The notes below the pieces were generated by a model, which was not told the origin of the DNA, did no database searches, and saw nothing but the letters and a program-made list of their open reading frames with translations. Below, in pieces: positions 1 to 8,436 of a stretch of DNA of 45,594 nucleotides. Origin of the DNA: Spirochaetes bacterium ADurb.Bin218 (GTDB lineage: Bacteria; Spirochaetota; UBA4802; UBA5550); contig MWCI01000021.1 of assembly GCA_002069965.1 (NCBI GenBank), forward strand, positions 1 to 45,594, written 5' to 3'. Every line of letters starts with the position of its first letter. Within the stretch, counting starts at the first letter, position 1. Both the position numbers and the translations under genes were made by a program.

Positions 1-22
1 ATGGTTTTATGAATTCACACTA

Positions 23-1135
23 TCAAGTTGTAAGATCATCAGGATCAGGATCCTGCAGAGTCCATTCTCTATAGTTGAAATCAACTCCTTCGTCTTCGTT
101 TTCATATTCTTCGGCTTTTGTGAGCCTCTTTGCATTGGCAAGCCATTTTGAACCGCCAAGAATTTTATCTATGATGTCGAATTGATCTTTGCAACCTTTG
201 ATGAATACATCATAGAATTCATCCATAGCTCCTTCTTTGTATGTATAATATCTCATAGCCTTTTCCCATAGTCTTCTTGGCCAGTAATATAATCCAGGCA
301 TAGACCCAATTAGAGCTCCGTATGGCAATTCAACAACAGCATCAACATAGACAAAAGGAATAACAACGCCTTTATTGTCATATCTAAAAGCATTTGGAGT
401 AACAATTTCTTCAGCTGTGATTATAACTTTACGAGCAGCAGCAGCTAAAGCTACGTCGTTTACTATAGGTCCATATATCTTTGCATTGCCAAATTTATCT
501 GCCTGATGAACATGGATTATTGTTACATCGGGATAAAGTGCAGGTATAAAAACACATGGATCCTTTTCAGCTTTCATAGGATTATCAACAATCTTGACAA
601 ATGGATTGTATTTGATAATATCAGATCCAAGCAACTGTTTTGAATAAACACCGGGACTTCCCAATTGAGCAGCTTTGAATCCAAGAGCCATTGAACCATG
701 ACTCCATTCAGATAGAATTTTGGTTTTCCCTTGTTTTACACATCTTGACATGTTGCGGTCTGTTCCCCTCATTTCAGCGCCACAATATGACCAGTGAGTG
801 TGTGTTACAGTTCCAAAAGGAATCATATAACTTTGATTTGTTGCAGGAGATCCTATCATCTGAAGGCCCTTTATGCCCTGCCTGATTATCTCAAAATAAG
901 CAGTAATCGGTGTTCGGACATAGCTGAAACCTGTATCAGTTAGGATATCACCATCCTTGACATACTCAGAAATTGCTTCTTTAAGTGAAATCCTTTTGTC
1001 AACAGCAGCGTGGCTTTTCTTAGCGTGCGCTTCTCTTGCGGATTCATAATCGAGCAATCGGTCAAGTAGTGGCAACTCCTTCTCGTCAATTTTAAGATTG
1101 GCGAGAACCTCTTTGTTGTAGCTAAACTTTCCCAT
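23..1135 (-). CDS. CoA-transferase subunit A (glutaconate CoA-transferase alpha-like)
   Basis: Class I CoA-transferase alpha subunit, most like glutaconate CoA-transferase GctA. Such enzymes move CoA between carboxylic acids in amino-acid or aromatic-acid fermentation. The SLKEAISEYVKDGD start of the domain, the DVTIIHVHQADKFGNAKIYG segment and the ITAEEIV strand are all family-typical. The 370 residues exceed the roughly 320 of GctA, mainly through about 50 extra N-terminal residues and an acidic tail. The catalytic glutamate belongs to the beta subunit, which is not visible and would be expected just off the left edge. I chose the ATG at 1135 because AAGGAGG lies 5-6 nt upstream; the longer frame to 1216 has no such site. 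The exact substrate cannot be told from sequence. Confidence 0.85.
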   Translation of the reverse strand: MGKFSYNKEVLANLKIDEKELPLLDRLLDYESAREAHAKKSHAAVDKRISLKEAISEYVKDGDILTDTGFSYVRTPITAYFEIIRQGIKGLQMIGSPATNQSYMIPFGTVTHTHWSYCGAEMRGTDRNMSRCVKQGKTKILSEWSHGSMALGFKAAQLGSPGVYSKQLLGSDIIKYNPFVKIVDNPMKAEKDPCVFIPALYPDVTIIHVHQADKFGNAKIYGPIVNDVALAAAARKVIITAEEIVTPNAFRYDNKGVVIPFVYVDAVVELPYGALIGSMPGLYYWPRRLWEKAMRYYTYKEGAMDEFYDVFIKGCKDQFDIIDKILGGSKWLANAKRLTKAEEYENEDEGVDFNYREWTLQDPDPDDLTT

Positions 1136-1174
1136 TACTTCCTCCTTCATGTTAGTTCTGGTGCTTATATAAAT

Positions 1175-1367
1175 TTGTATAAAAAATAAATCCCGTCCAG
1201 TCGTTATGCTATACAATATATATTTAAATAAGTAAATAATTTTTTTTATTAAAATCTTTTTATTTAATAATTTTTTATTTTTTATACAATTTTAAAAAAA
1301 TGACAATAAAATCTTATATATATTTTTATAAATAAAAATAAATCTTAAACTTGTATAAAAAATAAAT
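1175..1367. repeat. Three copies of TTGTATAAAAAATAAAT (two direct, one inverted)
   Basis: Exact copies lie at 1175-1191 and 1351-1367. The reverse complement, 16 of 17 matching, lies at 1273-1289. The spacing (about 98 and 78 bases between starts) and the position upstream of a single minus-strand gene suggest operator sites for a regulator of the CoA-transferase. Low-complexity AT sequence makes chance similarity possible. Confidence 0.4.
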
Positions 1368-1526
1368 AGCATATCTTATAATCAGTTGTAAATTAGCTTA
1401 AAAAATTGGGAAATGCTTAATAGTTGTAAGTCGATTCCCCGCTGATATTTTTATATTTTTGAAACACACACTTATCTCTATAAACAAATATTAACATTTA
1501 ATAAAAAAAAATCAATATTATTTTTT

Positions 1527-1562
1527 ATCTTATTGTAATTTTTGTTTAAATTACAATAAGAT
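1527..1562. terminator. 15-bp perfect inverted repeat after the DUF1846 gene
   Basis: Arms 1527-1541 and 1548-1562 are perfectly complementary around a 6-nt loop. The hairpin lies 20 nt past the DUF1846 stop. The clear T-run follows on the plus strand (1563-1569), so the intrinsic-terminator polarity fits plus-strand transcripts better than the minus-strand gene beside it. Confidence 0.45.
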
Positions 1563-1581
1563 ATTTTTTCTAATTATTTTT

Positions 1582-3099
1582 TTAACCTATGTATAAGGCT
1601 TTTGAGGCAAAATCTGGATCACTTGTTGTGTTAAGGCCAAGTTTTCTAAGTCCTGCTGCATCTCCTGGTGTGGGCATATGTGTCAGGTGTATTTCGCATC
1701 CTGCAAGTTCCTTCAGTTTGTGCATTGCTGCCTCTGCACCTGGATTTGTTGTTGCACTTATTGCAAGGGTAATAAGTGTTTCTTCCAGATCAAGGCTTAG
1801 AGGTGCTCCCTGGAGTATTTCCTTTTTAAAATTCATAAGTGATGTTAAAATATGTCCCGGGAGAAGATCTATGTTGTTTGGTATACCTGCAAGTTTTTTA
1901 ATCGCATTGAGAACCACGCTTGAGGAGGCATGCAGTAGAGGGGAGTTGTAGCCTGTTATTATAGTCCCATCCTTAAGCTCAAGAGCTGCGCCACTATAAA
2001 TTCCTTTGTTGCCTTTATTTTTTTCTTTTGCCATGTTGGCTGCCTCTCTTGCTGGCTCAACCACCTTTCTGTCTGTTGCAGTAAGACTTAAATCTTTCAT
2101 CAAAAGCTCGACTCGCTGAACTGTATCCTTATCGCATAGCCCCATAGCATATTCACAGGAATACCTGAAGTATCTTCTTATTATCTCTTGCTTTGAGGCT
2201 TCCTTAACTGCCTCATCATCTATAATTGCAAATCCAGCTCTATTTACTCCCATGTCTGTCGGGGATTTATAAAAGGAGGGTGCTCCAGTTATCCTCTCAA
2301 TGATTCTTTTGAGAAGAGGGAAGGCCTCTATATCTCTGTTATAGTTTACCGCCTTCTGGTTGTAGGCATCTAAGTGAAAGTGATCTAACATGTTGACATC
2401 TCTTAGTTCCGCTGTTGCAGCCTCGTATGCAATGTTTACCGGATGCTGTAGAGGGAGATTCCATATAGGGAATGTCTCAAATTTAGCGTATGTTGCCTTT
2501 ATTCCTCTTTTGTGTTCATGATAAAGCTGAGAGAGACATGTGGCAAGTTTTCCACTACCAGGTCCAGGTCCTGTAACAACAACTATCGGTCTTTCTGTTT
2601 CAATATATTCGTTTGCTCCATATCCCTCTTCACTTACAATCAAATCCACATCAGTAGGGTATCCCTTTGTGAATTTATGAGTATATACAGATACCCCTCG
2701 CCTTTGCAGCTTATTCATAAAACTCACTGCTCCAGGCTGACCATCAAATCTTGTTATAACAACCGCTCTGACTTTTATCCCCCATTCATTAAAATCATCT
2801 ATAGTCCTCAGGGTATCAGCATCATAGGTTATACCAAAATCTGCACGGAGCTTTTTTTTCTCTATATCTATTGCACAGATACACATCAAAACCTCAACTG
2901 AGTCTTTGAGCCTTTCAAGCAATTTCATCTTTACATTTGGATCAAATCCAGGCAAGACTCTGGCCGCGTGGTAATCAAAAAGAATTTTTCCTCCAAATTC
3001 CAGATAAAGCTTAGAAAAACCATGCTCTTTTATCCTATTGAGAATTGCACTACTTTGCTCTTTCAGGTATAGTTCATTATCAAATCCAATTTTATTCAT
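1582..3099 (-). CDS. DUF1846 domain-containing protein
   Basis: Full-length member (505 aa) of the DUF1846 family, a conserved protein of unknown biochemical function found in Firmicutes, spirochaetes and other anaerobes. Family-typical stretches are IGFDNELYLKEQS at the start, LYLEFGGKILFDYHAARVLP, the RRGVSVYTHKFTKGYPTDVD segment and YHEHKRGIKATYAKFETFPI. GPGPGSGKLATC (about residue 180) looks like a phosphate-binding loop, although the family is not a proven NTPase. An ATG at 3099 with GGAG 8 nt upstream is preferred over the in-frame TTG at 3102. The gene follows the hydrogenase-like operon with a 90-base gap and has its own extended -10 promoter, so it may be independently expressed. Confidence 0.85.
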   Translation of the reverse strand: MNKIGFDNELYLKEQSSAILNRIKEHGFSKLYLEFGGKILFDYHAARVLPGFDPNVKMKLLERLKDSVEVLMCICAIDIEKKKLRADFGITYDADTLRTIDDFNEWGIKVRAVVITRFDGQPGAVSFMNKLQRRGVSVYTHKFTKGYPTDVDLIVSEEGYGANEYIETERPIVVVTGPGPGSGKLATCLSQLYHEHKRGIKATYAKFETFPIWNLPLQHPVNIAYEAATAELRDVNMLDHFHLDAYNQKAVNYNRDIEAFPLLKRIIERITGAPSFYKSPTDMGVNRAGFAIIDDEAVKEASKQEIIRRYFRYSCEYAMGLCDKDTVQRVELLMKDLSLTATDRKVVEPAREAANMAKEKNKGNKGIYSGAALELKDGTIITGYNSPLLHASSSVVLNAIKKLAGIPNNIDLLPGHILTSLMNFKKEILQGAPLSLDLEETLITLAISATTNPGAEAAMHKLKELAGCEIHLTHMPTPGDAAGLRKLGLNTTSDPDFASKALYIG

Positions 3100-3133
3100 C
3101 AAATATTCTCCATAAATTGTGTTTTAACTATTC

Positions 3134-3142
3134 ATTATAGCA
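3134..3142 (-). promoter_or_regulatory. Extended -10 promoter for the DUF1846 gene
   Basis: On the minus strand TGCTATAAT is a consensus extended -10 element (TGnTATAAT). It would give a leader of roughly 28 nt before the ATG at 3099. No good -35 is visible, as is usual for extended -10 promoters. Confidence 0.5.
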
Positions 3143-3188
3143 TTTTCAAGAGTAAGGCATATTAATCATATATCATTTATAGTCAATG

Positions 3189-3932
3189 TCAATCTATAAG
3201 ATTAAGCAAACCATTTATAATTGTAAGTGGGTGAGGGGGGTTCCCAGGTATATAGAGATCTACATGATTATTTTTAATAAAATCTCTACAGATAGCTCTG
3301 CTGCCATTAAAGATTCCTCCACTGATTGCATCTGTGCCTGCAAGGATTATAATTTGAGGCTCTGGAGTTGCATCATAGCATATCTCTACTGCCTTTGCCA
3401 TATTTTGTGATATTGGTCCTGTTATCAATATCCCATCTGCATGCCTTGGAGATGCAACAAATTCAATCCCATATCTGCTTATATCAAATTGGACATTGTT
3501 TGATGCATTCATCTCCCATTCAGCGCTATTATCGCCAGCTGCTGATATTTCTCGCAGCTTAAGTGATTTTTTGCAGATTTTTTTTATATCTGGTCTGATT
3601 TGACTTTTATCAATAGTTATTGGAATATCCTCGCCCTCTTTGATTATCAATCTCTCTCGGATATTTGTTGCAAGCTTATAATCCTGAGTAAATATTATTT
3701 TTTCTGGAAATTCTATGGAGCATTCTCCACAGAATACACATTTCCCCAGATCTATAGAAAAAGGATTTCGAGATATAGCCCCAACAGGACATAGTTCAAC
3801 TGCTTTTTTTTCATCTATCTTTACGTTTGTAATTATAGGTCTTCCTCTAAAGGGAGGCTTTAAAGAGGCATTTATCACATCAGGTATAAATTGCCTGCCG
3901 TTATGAAATAATACAGATAAAGTCTTTATCAT
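3189..3932 (-). CDS. Ferredoxin-domain/hydrogenase small subunit fusion (HyfI/NuoB-like), N2 cysteines absent
   Basis: Last gene of the hydrogenase-4-like operon (247 aa). Residues about 30-100 are a shortened HycF/HyfH-like ferredoxin domain; residues about 130-247 are a NuoB/HycG/HyfI-like small subunit, shown by ISRYGIEFVASPRHAD, ILITGP and DLYIPG.PP. The four cysteines that bind the proximal N2-type cluster in this family are replaced by Asp134, Ala137, Asp201 and Asn231 by my alignment, so that cluster should be missing. The ferredoxin part keeps Cys48 followed by Pro, plus Cys65, Cys68 and Cys71, exactly enough for one [4Fe-4S]. The fourth cysteine of the second motif is Phe75, which fits loss of the partner cluster. 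GAGG lies 6 nt before the ATG. Confidence 0.8.
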   Translation of the reverse strand: MIKTLSVLFHNGRQFIPDVINASLKPPFRGRPIITNVKIDEKKAVELCPVGAISRNPFSIDLGKCVFCGECSIEFPEKIIFTQDYKLATNIRERLIIKEGEDIPITIDKSQIRPDIKKICKKSLKLREISAAGDNSAEWEMNASNNVQFDISRYGIEFVASPRHADGILITGPISQNMAKAVEICYDATPEPQIIILAGTDAISGGIFNGSRAICRDFIKNNHVDLYIPGNPPHPLTIINGLLNLID

Positions 3933-3940
3933 TATCTACC

Positions 3941-5449
3941 TCACAAATCATGTCCACAATATGATAAATTAAAGCTCTTGTTGCAGAGAGGAAAGTCTGA
4001 TATTTCGTTATTTCTTACAGCAAGAGCCAGAGCAAACCAATTATGGATAGAAGGGTCTTTTATCCTATAGGCTGCAATCTTTCCATTTTTGTCTGTCAAC
4101 GCTACATGGCATATCTCACCTCGCCATCCTTCTGTGAGAGATATTGCAAGGGATTGGCTTTCAAGAGGTGCATCACTGAGGTCTTTTTTTGAAATTTTTG
4201 AAGGTATAGTTTGGAGAATTTCCCTTATAAATTCAATTGATCTCAGGACTTCTTGATATCGTAAATAAGCCCTTGCATGGACGTCTCCTGATTGTAAAAT
4301 AGTTGGTTGTAATTTTATCGCTTTATATAATCCATGGGGATGGGTAAACCTAACATCTCTATTTATGCCACAGCTTTTTGCAACCATTCCAACAAATCCC
4401 ATCTTGAAGACGTCATCTTTTGTTATAGTGCCAGTTTTTTCAAAGCGCGCCTGGACGCTTGGCCTCAAAAAGAAGGTTTCTGCCATTTCTACAAAATCTC
4501 TTTCATATTCTATTAAAATATCTGTAAGAGATTGTTTTAGTTCTTCTGTAAATGGAAAATTTATTTTTCCAGGCCTTATTAATCCTCTACCCAGTCTGTT
4601 GCCTCCCCAGCTTTGTGTAAAGTTGATGATGGGGGTTCTTAGCCTTCCAAAGACTGCCTGTCCTAACTGATATGCCACATCTCCAGAGAGTGCAGAGAGA
4701 TCCCCTGTATGTATGGCTATCCTTTCAAGCTCAAGTGCAAGAGCTCTGCTAAAGTGAAGATCCTCTGTGGTATTGAATCCACAGAGTCTTTCGTAAAGGT
4801 TGGCAAAGGCTGTGGAATGACCGATAGTTGTATCTCCAGCTATTGACTCAGAAAGTATTACACGTTCAAGTAGCTTTTCTTTTTTTACAAAAAGTTCCTC
4901 CACGCCACGGTGTTGGTATCCCAATTGAATTTCAAGATGCAGGACTTTCTCTCCATGACAGATAAATCTAAAGTGTCCTGGCTCAATCACTCCTGCATGA
5001 ATTGGACCAACTCCTACTTCATGCAACTCTTCACTGTCAAAGGAAAAGAATGGGTAGTTGTCCATAGATTTTTCCTGTGAATAAAAAGGATAGCGAAGAG
5101 GTTTTAGCCATGGATGGTCGCTATATTTTAAATTGAATCTTTCATATATATCTCTTTCAAAGGGATGGAATGAAGGAAATTTATTTGTCAGCGATGGAAT
5201 TTCCTTCTTTTTATCAATCTCTGTAGATGAAACAAAAATTTCTCTAGATTTATCATCTGATATTATAGAAAAAATTCGCAAAGCCTTGCCTTCTTCAATT
5301 GCAAAGTAATGGGACAAATGTCTCTCAGGTGATTGAATAAGATTGCAGTTTAAATTGAAAAATGTTTCATAATCAACAATTGGTATCTCTTTTATTTTTA
5401 TTACAGAGCAGTTGTGTGTTCTTATAAGATTTTCGGATTTCTTTTTCAT
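3941..5449 (-). CDS. Hydrogenase large subunit-like protein (HyfG/HycE/NuoCD-like), altered [NiFe] motifs
   Basis: Fused NuoC-like (about residues 1-125) and NuoD/hydrogenase-large-subunit-like (about 140-502) protein. The NuoC part ends with the hallmark FERDIYERF...DHPWLKPLRYP. In the large-subunit part the first nickel motif, normally RxCGxC, reads SIAGDT followed by TIGHSTA, so both cysteines are gone (Ala204, Thr207). The C-terminal CxxC reads SYCG, with one cysteine displaced by a position. A [NiFe] site is therefore not expected. I start at the ATG at 5449 because the longer frame overlaps the preceding gene and begins without support; the preceding stop is 8 nt upstream. Same operon and probable direct partner of the small subunit at 3189-3932. 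Confidence 0.85.
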   Translation of the reverse strand: MKKKSENLIRTHNCSVIKIKEIPIVDYETFFNLNCNLIQSPERHLSHYFAIEEGKALRIFSIISDDKSREIFVSSTEIDKKKEIPSLTNKFPSFHPFERDIYERFNLKYSDHPWLKPLRYPFYSQEKSMDNYPFFSFDSEELHEVGVGPIHAGVIEPGHFRFICHGEKVLHLEIQLGYQHRGVEELFVKKEKLLERVILSESIAGDTTIGHSTAFANLYERLCGFNTTEDLHFSRALALELERIAIHTGDLSALSGDVAYQLGQAVFGRLRTPIINFTQSWGGNRLGRGLIRPGKINFPFTEELKQSLTDILIEYERDFVEMAETFFLRPSVQARFEKTGTITKDDVFKMGFVGMVAKSCGINRDVRFTHPHGLYKAIKLQPTILQSGDVHARAYLRYQEVLRSIEFIREILQTIPSKISKKDLSDAPLESQSLAISLTEGWRGEICHVALTDKNGKIAAYRIKDPSIHNWFALALAVRNNEISDFPLCNKSFNLSYCGHDL

Positions 5450-5457
5450 AGTGCGCC

Positions 5458-6876
5458 TTAACCTATTACCATTGATACAACTTCTTCTAAGAGCTTTAAG
5501 ATAGACTGTGGAGGATATGTCCCCATCAAGGCTACGCATAAAATCAGGCAGAGTTGAGGGAATGATTCAATAAAAGATGGTTTTTCCAGAGATCTATCAT
5601 CCCCTGAAATAGGAACAAATGTAGCTTTCAATATATTTCTTCCCAGTGCCCAGATTATAACTGTGATCAGAATCATAACAGCTGCCATGAGAAGAAATTT
5701 CCCCTGAATGAACATTTCTTTGAATATAATAAATTCACTTATAAAAAGTCCTGATGGAGGAACTGCTATGACAAGGAGATATCCAAAGAGCAAAACAAGG
5801 GAACCTGAAATACTGTATTTTATAAATCCACCTGTTTCATTTATAAATTTGCTGCCAAAAACTCTGTAGAAAATACCGCTTTGATAAAATAATGCAGGCT
5901 TTATGAGGGAATGATTAATTGAGTGAAATAAAGCTGCAAAAATTCCAGGCCCACCCATGGCAAGTCCAAGAGTAATTATGCCCATGTGTTCTACGCTGGA
6001 ATAGGCAAGCATCCTCTTGAAGTTTAACACCTTCATTATATATACAGAAGCTATAAAAATAGATATAAGAGCACTTATTGTTAAGACAGTTTTACTCCAG
6101 CTTAAAATTTCTGTTCTATGAATAATAGCGTATGTCCTGATTATACCGCAAAGCCCCACATTCATTACCCCGCTTGCAAAGATTGCACCGGCAGGTGAAG
6201 GAGCTTTGTCCTTTGCATCAATACCTGCTGTATACATAGGGAAAAGCCCGGCCTTTGCAGTGAATCCTGTGAATATAAATATAAAGGCCATTTTAAGCCA
6301 GAAGGGATCAAAAGTTTGCGCCTTTTCCATGAGTATATCATAGGTCATCTCTGATACAGCTGAGTTTTTCATAGATATACTCAAAAACAATATCCCAATA
6401 AATATGAAGGTTACACTGATTGAGCACACAAAGATATATTTCCATGTTGCTTCCAGTGTGAGCTCTGTCCTCCTGTAATATATTAAAAAGGATGCAGAGA
6501 TCGTAGTAATTTCAACAAATACCCAGGTTATTGCAATATGATTTGCACTGTATGCTGCATTTAAAGCTGTAACAAGTATAACCATTGCAGCGAAATAAAA
6601 GTTATGTTCGCGTTCCTTTTTTTGTTGCCACTTTAAATATGGATAACTGTGAAAAATTGATATGGTTGATATTATAAAGAGAATAGTTGTGAATATTACA
6701 GAAAGTGGGTCTGAATTGAAAAATGTCCCTTTTAGGCCAATATTTTTTATTGAATAAAGTGTAAATAAGGCATTAACAAGTATAAATATTCCCAGAAGTA
6801 TGTTCTTTATTATTTTACTTCTGTTTATGGCAAGAAAGCAGCCTATTATAAGGTTAGTTATAAAGAATATATACAT
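5458..6876 (-). CDS. Hydrogenase-4-like membrane subunit F (HyfF, NuoM/N-type pump subunit)
   Basis: Polytopic membrane protein (472 aa) of the complex-I/Mrp antiporter-like family, closest to HyfF. It is predicted to translocate protons or sodium ions in the membrane arm. WVFVEITTISASFLIYYRR carries the conserved TM5 glutamate. FTAKAGLFPMYTAGIDAKDKAP matches the TM7 lysine region, and AYSSVEHMG plus HSINHSLIKPALF are the usual later-helix signatures. Pump residues thus look intact although the catalytic subunits are altered. A start at 6876 with AAGGA 7 nt upstream is well placed; only 3 nt separate it from the previous stop, indicating tight translational coupling in the operon. Confidence 0.85.
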   Translation of the reverse strand: MYIFFITNLIIGCFLAINRSKIIKNILLGIFILVNALFTLYSIKNIGLKGTFFNSDPLSVIFTTILFIISTISIFHSYPYLKWQQKKEREHNFYFAAMVILVTALNAAYSANHIAITWVFVEITTISASFLIYYRRTELTLEATWKYIFVCSISVTFIFIGILFLSISMKNSAVSEMTYDILMEKAQTFDPFWLKMAFIFIFTGFTAKAGLFPMYTAGIDAKDKAPSPAGAIFASGVMNVGLCGIIRTYAIIHRTEILSWSKTVLTISALISIFIASVYIMKVLNFKRMLAYSSVEHMGIITLGLAMGGPGIFAALFHSINHSLIKPALFYQSGIFYRVFGSKFINETGGFIKYSISGSLVLLFGYLLVIAVPPSGLFISEFIIFKEMFIQGKFLLMAAVMILITVIIWALGRNILKATFVPISGDDRSLEKPSFIESFPQLCLILCVALMGTYPPQSILKLLEEVVSMVIG

Positions 6877-6879
6877 CTC

Positions 6880-7509
6880 TTAATCCTTTAAGCTCTGAAG
6901 TTTTGTAACATCAGCGTCCTTGAAGACATCTCCTATTCTATTAAAGAAAATTCCAAGAGTCAAAACGCTTGCAAATATATCAAGCAATATGCCAAGGTTT
7001 ACTAAGATCGGCATTTCGTTACCAACAGCAAGGGATAGAATAAATACTCCATTTTCTATAATCAGATATCCCATAACATGGGTTATAATCTTTCTTCTAC
7101 TCATTATGATATATAAGCCTGCGAAAATGGTTGTTAGTGAAACTACAAAGTATAGATTATCAAAAATACTATAACCTGATGAATAAGAGAAGAAGAATAT
7201 TGCTATAACAGCAATGACCATTAGCACAAGGGAGATAAATGTTGGTATAATTGGTTCTGCTTCTCTTGTTATGTTATTTCTTTTTAGAACATAAGATAGA
7301 AAAAAGGGTATAGCTACAGCTTTTACAATGATTGTCTCCAGCAATATAAATAGCAGATTGGCACTATTCATTGAACTGAGAGACAGATATGCAGCAAAAA
7401 ACAGCAAAAATCCCTGAAGGGAGAGTATCTGGAGGTAGGTAACAAGTCGCCATGCTGTTATGATAAAAAATAGAGTAGCAAGAATAGTAAGAAGTATGAG
7501 ATTTACCAT
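6880..7509 (-). CDS. Hydrogenase-4-like membrane subunit E (HyfE, NuoK-related)
   Basis: Membrane subunit of 209 aa with about seven hydrophobic segments, matching HyfE. The C-terminal half, from about residue 100, resembles NuoK, including an intramembrane acidic residue in LLETIIVKA and the GYLIIENGVFILSLA segment. It belongs to the membrane arm of the hydrogenase-like complex. The start is ATG at 7509 with a GGAGGG site inside the end of the upstream gene; a longer upstream frame would overlap that gene and has no better site. The upstream stop is at 7511-7513, so the genes almost touch. Confidence 0.8.
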   Translation of the reverse strand: MVNLILLTILATLFFIITAWRLVTYLQILSLQGFLLFFAAYLSLSSMNSANLLFILLETIIVKAVAIPFFLSYVLKRNNITREAEPIIPTFISLVLMVIAVIAIFFFSYSSGYSIFDNLYFVVSLTTIFAGLYIIMSRRKIITHVMGYLIIENGVFILSLAVGNEMPILVNLGILLDIFASVLTLGIFFNRIGDVFKDADVTKLQSLKD

Positions 7510-7510
7510 T

Positions 7511-8434
7511 TTAATTCCCTCCAATGAAACCTGTGGAATGAATTGCCGCAATGAATATCAGCAGAGTTGCAGCTGTAATTGTATATATGAACTGAGGATT
7601 TTTTTTCATTCTGAATCTTGCCATAAAAGATTCTGTAAGCCCTATAAAGGCTGCATAGAAAATTTGAACAGCAAAGTATATTGCAATATTAATGAGCAAT
7701 GATTTCTCTGGAAGTAAAAACAGATTAGCTGCTATAGCTCCAAAGAGTGTAAATTTTAAAATCGAAGCAGACATTATAAGCCCTAAATCAAATCCGCTGT
7801 TATCAAGAATCATAACCTCATGGATCATGGTAAGCTCAAGATGAGTTTTAGGATCATCCACTGGCATTCTGCTATTTTCTACCATTCCTATTAACATAAC
7901 AATCAAGGCAGATAGTATAGATATTGCGTAGGTCATTGTAATAGGATAGCTACCATTGTGAAGTTTTGAAAATATATCGGAAAAAGAAGTATGACCTGTG
8001 AGAATAGCAAAGGAGCCCATTATCATAAACATGGCTGGTTCAATTAGCATAGAAAAAAAGGCTTCTCTGCTTGCTCCCATTCCTTCAAAGCTACTACCTG
8101 TATCAAGGGATGCTATGACCATCAAAAATTTGCCCATTGCAAGCATATAAAACAAGAAAACAAAATCCCAATCAAAGCTTATGAGAGCCTTGTGAGTGCC
8201 AAAAGGAATAAAAAACAGTGAAGCCACTATAGTTGAAAAATATATGGAGGGAGCTATTTTAAAAATAAAGCTGGTGGTTTCGCTATATACAGATCCCTTT
8301 TTGAGGTTTCGTAAAATATCTCTTAGAGGTTGTAAAATATCAGGACCTTTTCGGCCAGAGGTAAGGCTTTTTACCCTGATAATGATTCCAGTAAAAAAAA
8401 TTCCAGTTACAAGAGCAAGAATTATCGTTAGCAT
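7511..8434 (-). CDS. Hydrogenase-4-like membrane subunit C (HyfC/HycD, NuoH-type)
   Basis: NuoH/HycD/HyfC-type subunit (307 aa) that links the peripheral and membrane arms. Family signatures are GRKGPDILQPLRDILRNLKK near residue 30 and ENSRMPVDDPKTHLELTMIH near residue 200, the latter holding acidic residues of the quinone-chamber/E-channel region. About eight membrane helices are apparent. It sits 2 nt after the HyfB-like gene and directly before the HyfE-like gene. I see no truncation or missing membrane signature. Confidence 0.87.
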   Translation of the reverse strand: MLTIILALVTGIFFTGIIIRVKSLTSGRKGPDILQPLRDILRNLKKGSVYSETTSFIFKIAPSIYFSTIVASLFFIPFGTHKALISFDWDFVFLFYMLAMGKFLMVIASLDTGSSFEGMGASREAFFSMLIEPAMFMIMGSFAILTGHTSFSDIFSKLHNGSYPITMTYAISILSALIVMLIGMVENSRMPVDDPKTHLELTMIHEVMILDNSGFDLGLIMSASILKFTLFGAIAANLFLLPEKSLLINIAIYFAVQIFYAAFIGLTESFMARFRMKKNPQFIYTITAATLLIFIAAIHSTGFIGGN

Positions 8435-8436
8435 AT

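Larger units (their letters stand above)
1136..1581. other. Long AT-rich intergenic region with three copies of a 17-bp element
   Basis: No gene is seen in these 446 bases. They hold the upstream region of the CoA-transferase gene and the 3' flank of the DUF1846 gene. TTGTATAAAAAATAAAT occurs at 1175-1191 and 1351-1367, and an inverted copy with one mismatch lies at 1273-1289. A perfect 15-bp inverted repeat lies at 1527-1562. No tRNA or known riboswitch was recognised. Confidence 0.6.

Noticed and set aside
1400-1450. Possible riboswitch around the GC-containing patch TCGATTCCCCGCTGA
   Set aside because: No pairing arms or known conserved core could be found on either strand.
1589-1951. Plus-strand frame opposite DUF1846
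   Set aside because: Complete overlap with a well-conserved family gene and no recognisable protein features.
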